Of a stretch of DNA of 15,112 nt, positions 15,037 to 15,112 are shown piece by piece (within the stretch, counting starts at the first letter, position 1; each line of letters begins with the position of its first letter). This stretch comes from JBMOLL01 sp049325415 (GTDB lineage Bacteria; Bacteroidota; Bacteroidia; Bacteroidales; GCA-2748055), in the NCBI GenBank assembly GCA_049325415.1, contig JBMOLL010000039.1, positions 1 to 15,112 of the forward strand. Direction: 5' to 3'. The position numbers and the translations under genes are program-made. The notes beneath the pieces were generated by a model. The model was not told where the DNA came from, did not search any database, and worked only from the letters and a program-made list of their open reading frames with translations.

Positions 15037-15041
15037 TCCTC
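15037..15041 (-). promoter_or_regulatory. Ribosome binding site deciding the NTF2-like start
   Basis: GAGGA on the - strand lies 6 nt before the ATG at 15028-15030. Most genes in this window lack such a site, so it is the main reason for choosing this start over the ATG at 15066. The operon promoter should lie in 15042-15112 or beyond; no clear -33/-7 pair was recognised there. Confidence 0.55.
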
Positions 15042-15112
15042 GTTTTTGATAGGTTTTGCCTGGCAAAGAACCTGCATTTCAAATAACAGCGATCGTTGCT
15101 ATTTGTTTTCGA

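Overview
The window looks like a chromosomal accessory stretch from a member of the Bacteroidota, probably an uncultivated or environmental relative of the Bacteroidales/Marinilabiliales; the exact lineage is inference. The evidence is two proteins ending in type IX secretion (T9SS) C-terminal sorting domains, two further relics of such proteins, mostly AT-rich leaders without Shine-Dalgarno sequences, PKD/DUF5060-type polysaccharide enzymes, and intergenic DNA full of short-period repeats. Coding DNA is GC-rich in the carbohydrate genes and visibly AT-richer in the 8960-9868 gene.

Layout. 1-556 holds no gene: it has a 14-bp tandem array (1-126), a 221-bp element bounded by 16-bp imperfect inverted repeats (205-425) and a 7-bp degenerate array (451-506). 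557-8030 is a carbohydrate-degradation block on the + strand: a GH67-like glycosidase fused to about seven membrane helices, a CE2-type lipoprotein acetylesterase, and a large secreted multidomain glycosidase (CBM-like, PKD, DUF5060, catalytic barrel, two PKD-like modules, T9SS domain). The last two are 12 bp apart and likely co-transcribed. A small gene of unknown role (3153-3410) lies between them on the - strand. The activities fit removal of uronic-acid and acetyl side groups from a xylan-like polymer plus backbone cleavage, but the substrate is inferred.

8051-9868 contains a small membrane/PH-like protein gene (-), a relic C-terminal sorting domain (8792-8944, +) and a T9SS cargo protein of unknown function (+). 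9884-9952 is a hexamer array running into a heptamer array that overlaps the stop codon of an MscS-type channel gene (9944-10840, -). 10886-11440 is a 555-bp composite repeat island built from 31-bp GC-rich palindromic units, 14-bp AT-rich units and a CTCTGTG-type tract, arranged as 31+31+31+153+31+139+139. Beyond it is a 5'-truncated paralogue of the 8960 gene (11528-11993, -) whose break falls at the stop codon of the next gene.

11994-15030 is a tight three-gene operon on the - strand, in transcription order NTF2-like protein, short-chain dehydrogenase, CrtI-like FAD oxidoreductase. It suggests oxidative tailoring of a hydrophobic (lipid, isoprenoid or carotenoid-like) molecule.

No CRISPR array, rRNA, tRNA or complete transposase was seen. 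The most unusual material is the modular repeat DNA with its relatives elsewhere in the window, the gene relics beside it, and the GH67-like/multi-helix fusion.
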